Assembly: GCA_021737785.1 (NCBI GenBank)
Contig: JAIPDI010000003.1
Coordinates: forward strand, 110,511-174,510
Length of the DNA: 64,000 bases
DNA from: Deltaproteobacteria bacterium
GTDB lineage: Bacteria; Desulfobacterota; DSM-4660; Desulfatiglandales; Desulfatiglandaceae
Direction of reading: 5' to 3'
The notes under the pieces were generated by a model. The model was not told the origin of the DNA and ran no database searches. It saw only the letters and a list, made by a program, of their open reading frames with translations. This document shows, in pieces, positions 61,158-64,000 of the stretch; position 1 is the stretch's first letter, and the number at the start of each line of letters is the position of its first letter. Both the position numbers and the translations under genes were made by a program.

Positions 61158-62245
61158 TGATACAGGTAAGACATCTTTCGAAATATTTCGGGGATCTCGC
61201 GGTCCTTAAGGATATCAGCGTGAATATCAAAAAGGGAGAGATCATTTCCATCATCGGTCCTTCGGGGACCGGGAAAAGCACCTTTCTCCGCTGCCTCAAC
61301 CTCCTGGACAGCCCCACCCGCGGCACCATTCATATCGACGGCATCCCCCTGCTGGATAAAGGCACGAATGTCCCGAAAGTCCGCCAGAAAATGGGGATGG
61401 TCTTTCAGTCGTTTAATCTTTACGCTCACCTTTCCGTAATGGAGAACCTCACGCTGGGGCCGGTCAAACTCCTTGGGAAGAAAAGGGCGGAAGCCGACCA
61501 GAAGGCCATCCAACTCCTTAAACTGGTGGGCCTTGCTGAAAAGGCGCACGCCTATCCGGATGAGCTTTCCGGCGGGCAGAAGCAGCGGGTGGCCATTGCC
61601 CGCTGTATGGCCATGGAGCCTGAGATCCTTCTCTTTGATGAACCCACTTCAGCGCTCGACCCGACCATGGTCAGCGAAGTGCTTGCCGTGATCCGCCGTC
61701 TGGCAAGAGAAGGCATGACCATGCTGATCGTCACTCACGAGATGGAGTTTGCCCGCAACCTGTCGAGCCGCGTCTTGTATATGGATGAAGGGGTGATCTG
61801 TGAGGAGGGAACCCCTGAGGAGATATTTGACCGTCCGCAAAAGGAAAAGACAAAGGCATTCATTAACCGGATACGCAGTTTTCATTACCGGATCACCAGC
61901 AGGGATTATGACCTGTACGCGATGCAGGCGGAAATGGAGGCATTCTGCGACAAACATATGCTGTCAAGGAAGGTGACCGGGCATGTGCTGCACATGGCGG
62001 AAGAGGTTTTATGCCTGCAGCAGGATTTTTCCGATATCCAGATCAGCCTTTCCTATTCTGAAAAAGATGGGAGTGTGGAGCTGGTCTGCGTGAGCGGCGG
62101 AGCACCGGTGAATCCACTTCTGGAGGGTGTTGCAGAGGATGATATCGGGATCAGACTGATCAATGCCAGGTGCAGGAGCGTGGAGTACCGGTATGAGAAC
62201 GGAAAGAACATCCTGGTATTGAAAATCAAAAAGGAAATGGAGTGA
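61157..62245 (+). CDS. Amino-acid-type ABC transporter ATPase with RsbW/GHKL-like C-terminal domain
   Basis: A 362-residue protein. The first 240 residues are a GlnQ/HisP ATPase (Walker [10 protein letters not shown], signature [13 protein letters not shown], Walker [13 protein letters not shown], switch VTHEM). The remaining 120 residues are not part of that family. They resemble the HATPase_c_2 domain of RsbW-type anti-sigma kinases: helix [25 protein letters not shown] where the N-box would be, and a closing [18 protein letters not shown] strand-helix-strand. The N-box Asn is missing, so ATP binding there is doubtful. It may sense or gate transport. The start shares a base with the upstream stop. 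Confidence 0.87.
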   Translation: MIQVRHLSKYFGDLAVLKDISVNIKKGEIISIIGPSGTGKSTFLRCLNLLDSPTRGTIHIDGIPLLDKGTNVPKVRQKMGMVFQSFNLYAHLSVMENLTLGPVKLLGKKRAEADQKAIQLLKLVGLAEKAHAYPDELSGGQKQRVAIARCMAMEPEILLFDEPTSALDPTMVSEVLAVIRRLAREGMTMLIVTHEMEFARNLSSRVLYMDEGVICEEGTPEEIFDRPQKEKTKAFINRIRSFHYRITSRDYDLYAMQAEMEAFCDKHMLSRKVTGHVLHMAEEVLCLQQDFSDIQISLSYSEKDGSVELVCVSGGAPVNPLLEGVAEDDIGIRLINARCRSVEYRYENGKNILVLKIKKEME

Positions 62246-62259
62246 ATCTTGAAAACGCG

Positions 62260-63375
62260 TCACTCCGATATCAGCGTCTGAAATCGGCGAGTACCGGAGG
62301 TTTCATACTGGTGGCGCCCGATTTCAACCAGATCTCCCCGATCCACCAGCAGCTCACAATGACTGAGGATTTCGTTGGTCGCCATATGCTTTCCCGGCCC
62401 TTGGAGAAGTGATGGGTCAAAATGCCGCTGGACGATCTCTTCTACTGTACCATGGCCGTGGGAGACAATATCGAGGATGGCTGCACACCTCTCAACATGG
62501 TGTCCAATGAGTTCATCGATCCGCTCGGTCAAGTTGACCACATTCCATTGTCCCCCATAGTAAAACCGATGCGCCGGAAGCACCCGCATATCCGGATGCG
62601 TCATCCCCAGGCGCCTGAGTTCCCCTAAGGACTGGAGATAGCGCTGAAGGCCAAAAATATCGGCTGCGTTCGGGAAATCATGTTCCAAAACACCGGCGAT
62701 CCCGCCGTACATCTCCAACCGGGTGGGCCATGGGGTGATCTGGGGCAGAAGGATATCACCCACGATAATCGCCTCTTCGCCCAGTATGACGGCCAGACAA
62801 TCGGGGCTGTGGCCGGGCAGATGGGAGGTGACAATGCCGGCACCCAGACTGTTGACGCCGCTGCCGACCACCTCCACTTCAATGTGTTGCAGCATACGGT
62901 GGTATTCCAGACAGTTGACCGTGTAAAAGGATTCCGGCATAAAGCAATGCCAACACTTTGCCGGAAAGTGCCGCTTGTAGTCGGCCGGGGCCAGTTGTGG
63001 GTACTGACGGATCAACAGATCGTATATGCCATGCGCCCTGACCTTCAGCGACGTCATGGCCACCAGTTCGGCCAGCCCGCCGTCGTGGTCTTCATGGCCG
63101 TGACTGATCAGCACAAACCCCAGATCCGACGGCGCCACCCCTACAGTCTTCATCATCTTCAGCAGTTGCCCGCCCTGGCCGTACCGGCCCGCATCCACGA
63201 GAAAGGGGGTGTCGGACATAACCAGGTAGTTCCAGGTCGGCCCCAGGTCCCAGTTGCCTGAATAAAAATTCTGTGTGGGAAGACCGAATATGTCGAGCCC
63301 CGAAGGCAGCCGAAAGCGCACCACCATGTTGTTTCCGCTTTTATCCCCATGTTGGATAATGTTCTTGTATTTCAA
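62260..63375 (-). CDS. Metallo-beta-lactamase-fold hydrolase
   Basis: A 371-residue MBL-fold protein: strand TPFLVDAGRYGQGG, metal motif SHGHEDHDGG (HxHxDH), the second metal His in TSHLPGHSPDCL, and the bridging Asp in IIVGDILLP. The C-terminal part (from about 260) has a helix-rich extension containing MTHPDMRVLPAHR and a likely winged-helix-like tail (GTVEEIVQRHFDP, NEILSHCELLVDRG). This arrangement is common in MBL hydrolases that act on thioesters or lactones, but the substrate is unknown. It starts at TTG with GAGGAG upstream and converges on the ATPase gene. Confidence 0.88.
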   Translation of the reverse strand: MKYKNIIQHGDKSGNNMVVRFRLPSGLDIFGLPTQNFYSGNWDLGPTWNYLVMSDTPFLVDAGRYGQGGQLLKMMKTVGVAPSDLGFVLISHGHEDHDGGLAELVAMTSLKVRAHGIYDLLIRQYPQLAPADYKRHFPAKCWHCFMPESFYTVNCLEYHRMLQHIEVEVVGSGVNSLGAGIVTSHLPGHSPDCLAVILGEEAIIVGDILLPQITPWPTRLEMYGGIAGVLEHDFPNAADIFGLQRYLQSLGELRRLGMTHPDMRVLPAHRFYYGGQWNVVNLTERIDELIGHHVERCAAILDIVSHGHGTVEEIVQRHFDPSLLQGPGKHMATNEILSHCELLVDRGDLVEIGRHQYETSGTRRFQTLISE

Positions 63376-63769
63376 AGAATTGTTCTCCTCATCATTAATA
63401 TTGGCAAATGGCTGGGCATACTCAAGACCGTATCCCCTGTTTTTTGACTATATATCGCATAGAAATTCAATTACAGGGAATTTTCAAATGCATTGGAAAA
63501 AATGCCAGATTTACGGCCAGATCTGAAACAGCTCAAAGAGCCTCTGCCCTCTCCCTAACGCCCAGACTATATATTAAAATGAAACTTCTGTTCCATTGCA
63601 CCCGATATAAAGATAGAGCAGGGCGTGCCCTCATGTAAATGACCGCCACCCTGTGAAACAGCGGAAAACACCATGACTTGATCAGAAATATTACAGGATG
63701 CAATCCGCCGCAGGCCTCAATAGGATGAGGAGGATGTCCCATAAGACCTGAAACAAAGGAGACACTATT
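63376..63769. other. Noncoding spacer, about 390 bases
   Basis: Divergent promoter region between the MBL-fold gene and the exported-protein gene at the window edge. The right end has a good AAAGGAG ribosome site for that gene. Short frames on both strands lack ribosome sites and domains; I see no clear promoter boxes. Confidence 0.5.
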
Positions 63770-64000
63770 ATGAATCGGCAATTGATTAAACATATGTGCA
63801 TGTTGGCGATCCTGGCCGTGATGGGGACGGGGCCGGTGTCACTCCGGGCTGCAGGCGCCCGGGAAGAGGCCCCTGATGTTGCCAAGGGAGTGGATATACT
63901 CACCCACGGCCCCATACATGAGGCATTTGCCGAGACCGTTTCATTCGATCCCGAGGCCGGCATCGTCGTACCGAAAGCGCCGCCCAATGCCATCACCGAA
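63770..64000 (+). CDS. Exported protein (N-terminal part)
   Basis: The first 77 codons of a gene that runs off the right edge. AAAGGAG precedes the ATG. Residues 1-28 are a signal peptide (HMCMLAILAVMGTGPVSLRA core). The mature start reads GVDILTHGPIHEAFAETVSF and IVVPKAPPNAITE. This resembles the opening of large secreted proteins with YXWGXW-type repeats, but too little is present to be sure. Function unknown. Confidence 0.6.
   Translation, partial: MNRQLIKHMCMLAILAVMGTGPVSLRAAGAREEAPDVAKGVDILTHGPIHEAFAETVSFDPEAGIVVPKAPPNAITE

Overview
The window reads as a piece of chromosome from an anaerobic deltaproteobacterium (Desulfobacterota), probably a sulfate reducer or syntroph that degrades carboxylic or aromatic acids. 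Support comes from the many CoA-ester beta-oxidation genes, a corrinoid methyltransferase with its ferredoxin-type activator, a small siroheme sulfite-reductase-like protein, NapH-type polyferredoxins, DUF362 proteins and sigma-54 control. The species cannot be named from the sequence alone. Nothing looks like phage, plasmid, CRISPR, tRNA or rRNA.

Region 1 (1-15,541, minus strand, visibly more AT-rich than the rest) is one catabolic operon. Reading from its promoter it holds a tandem double-TetR regulator with a strong dyad operator just upstream, an acyl-CoA dehydrogenase, an AMP-forming acyl-CoA ligase, an SDR, a complete branched-chain-type ABC transporter (binding protein, LivH, M, G, F), a second SDR, a thiolase-fold protein without the nucleophilic Cys, its DUF35 zinc partner, an NTF2-like protein, a third SDR paralogous to the second, an enoyl-CoA hydratase and the start of a second binding protein. 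The set resembles the bbs beta-oxidation set of anaerobic toluene degradation with the CoA-transferase replaced by a ligase, or a retro-aldol (Ltp2/DUF35-type) side-chain pathway. The substrate is unknown.

Region 2 (15,995-23,141, minus) is a second beta-oxidation operon: a CXXC-less thioredoxin-fold protein, acyl-CoA dehydrogenase, thiolase and 3-hydroxyacyl-CoA dehydrogenase. It sits behind a clear -24/-12 promoter, downstream of the gene for a PAS-PAS-AAA-Fis sigma-54 activator and a DUF362 protein.

Region 3 (23,388-28,900) carries two crotonase-family genes, a HAD hydrolase, an acyl-CoA ligase and a cytoplasmic GAF histidine kinase. Region 4 (29,146-33,916) encodes an 876-residue fusion of a URO-D methyltransferase, a pterin-binding methyltransferase and a corrinoid-binding domain, followed by a RACo-type corrinoid activator. 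It looks like a self-contained demethylation system feeding methyl groups to tetrahydrofolate.

Region 5 (34,021-48,810) is mostly cell-envelope and housekeeping: PHP phosphatase, AEC permease, TonB-ExbD-ExbB, KdsD with an overlapping DapA-like gene lacking its lysine, a four-helix-bundle protein, a membrane protein, the mlaE-F-D-C-A phospholipid-transport operon, rlmH, a lone receiver-domain protein and a 3-hydroxybutyryl-CoA dehydrogenase.

Region 6 (49,254-64,000) holds a molybdopterin oxidoreductase, a NapH/NapG-like fusion with an internal Tat-like motif, a Tat-type DUF362 protein, a small sulfite-reductase-like protein, two MORN-repeat proteins, a lytic transglycosylase, an unusual binding-protein/permease fusion with an ABC ATPase carrying an RsbW-like tail, a metallo-beta-lactamase-fold protein and the start of an exported protein. 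Short low-complexity spacer repeats recur between genes from about 23 to 39 kb.
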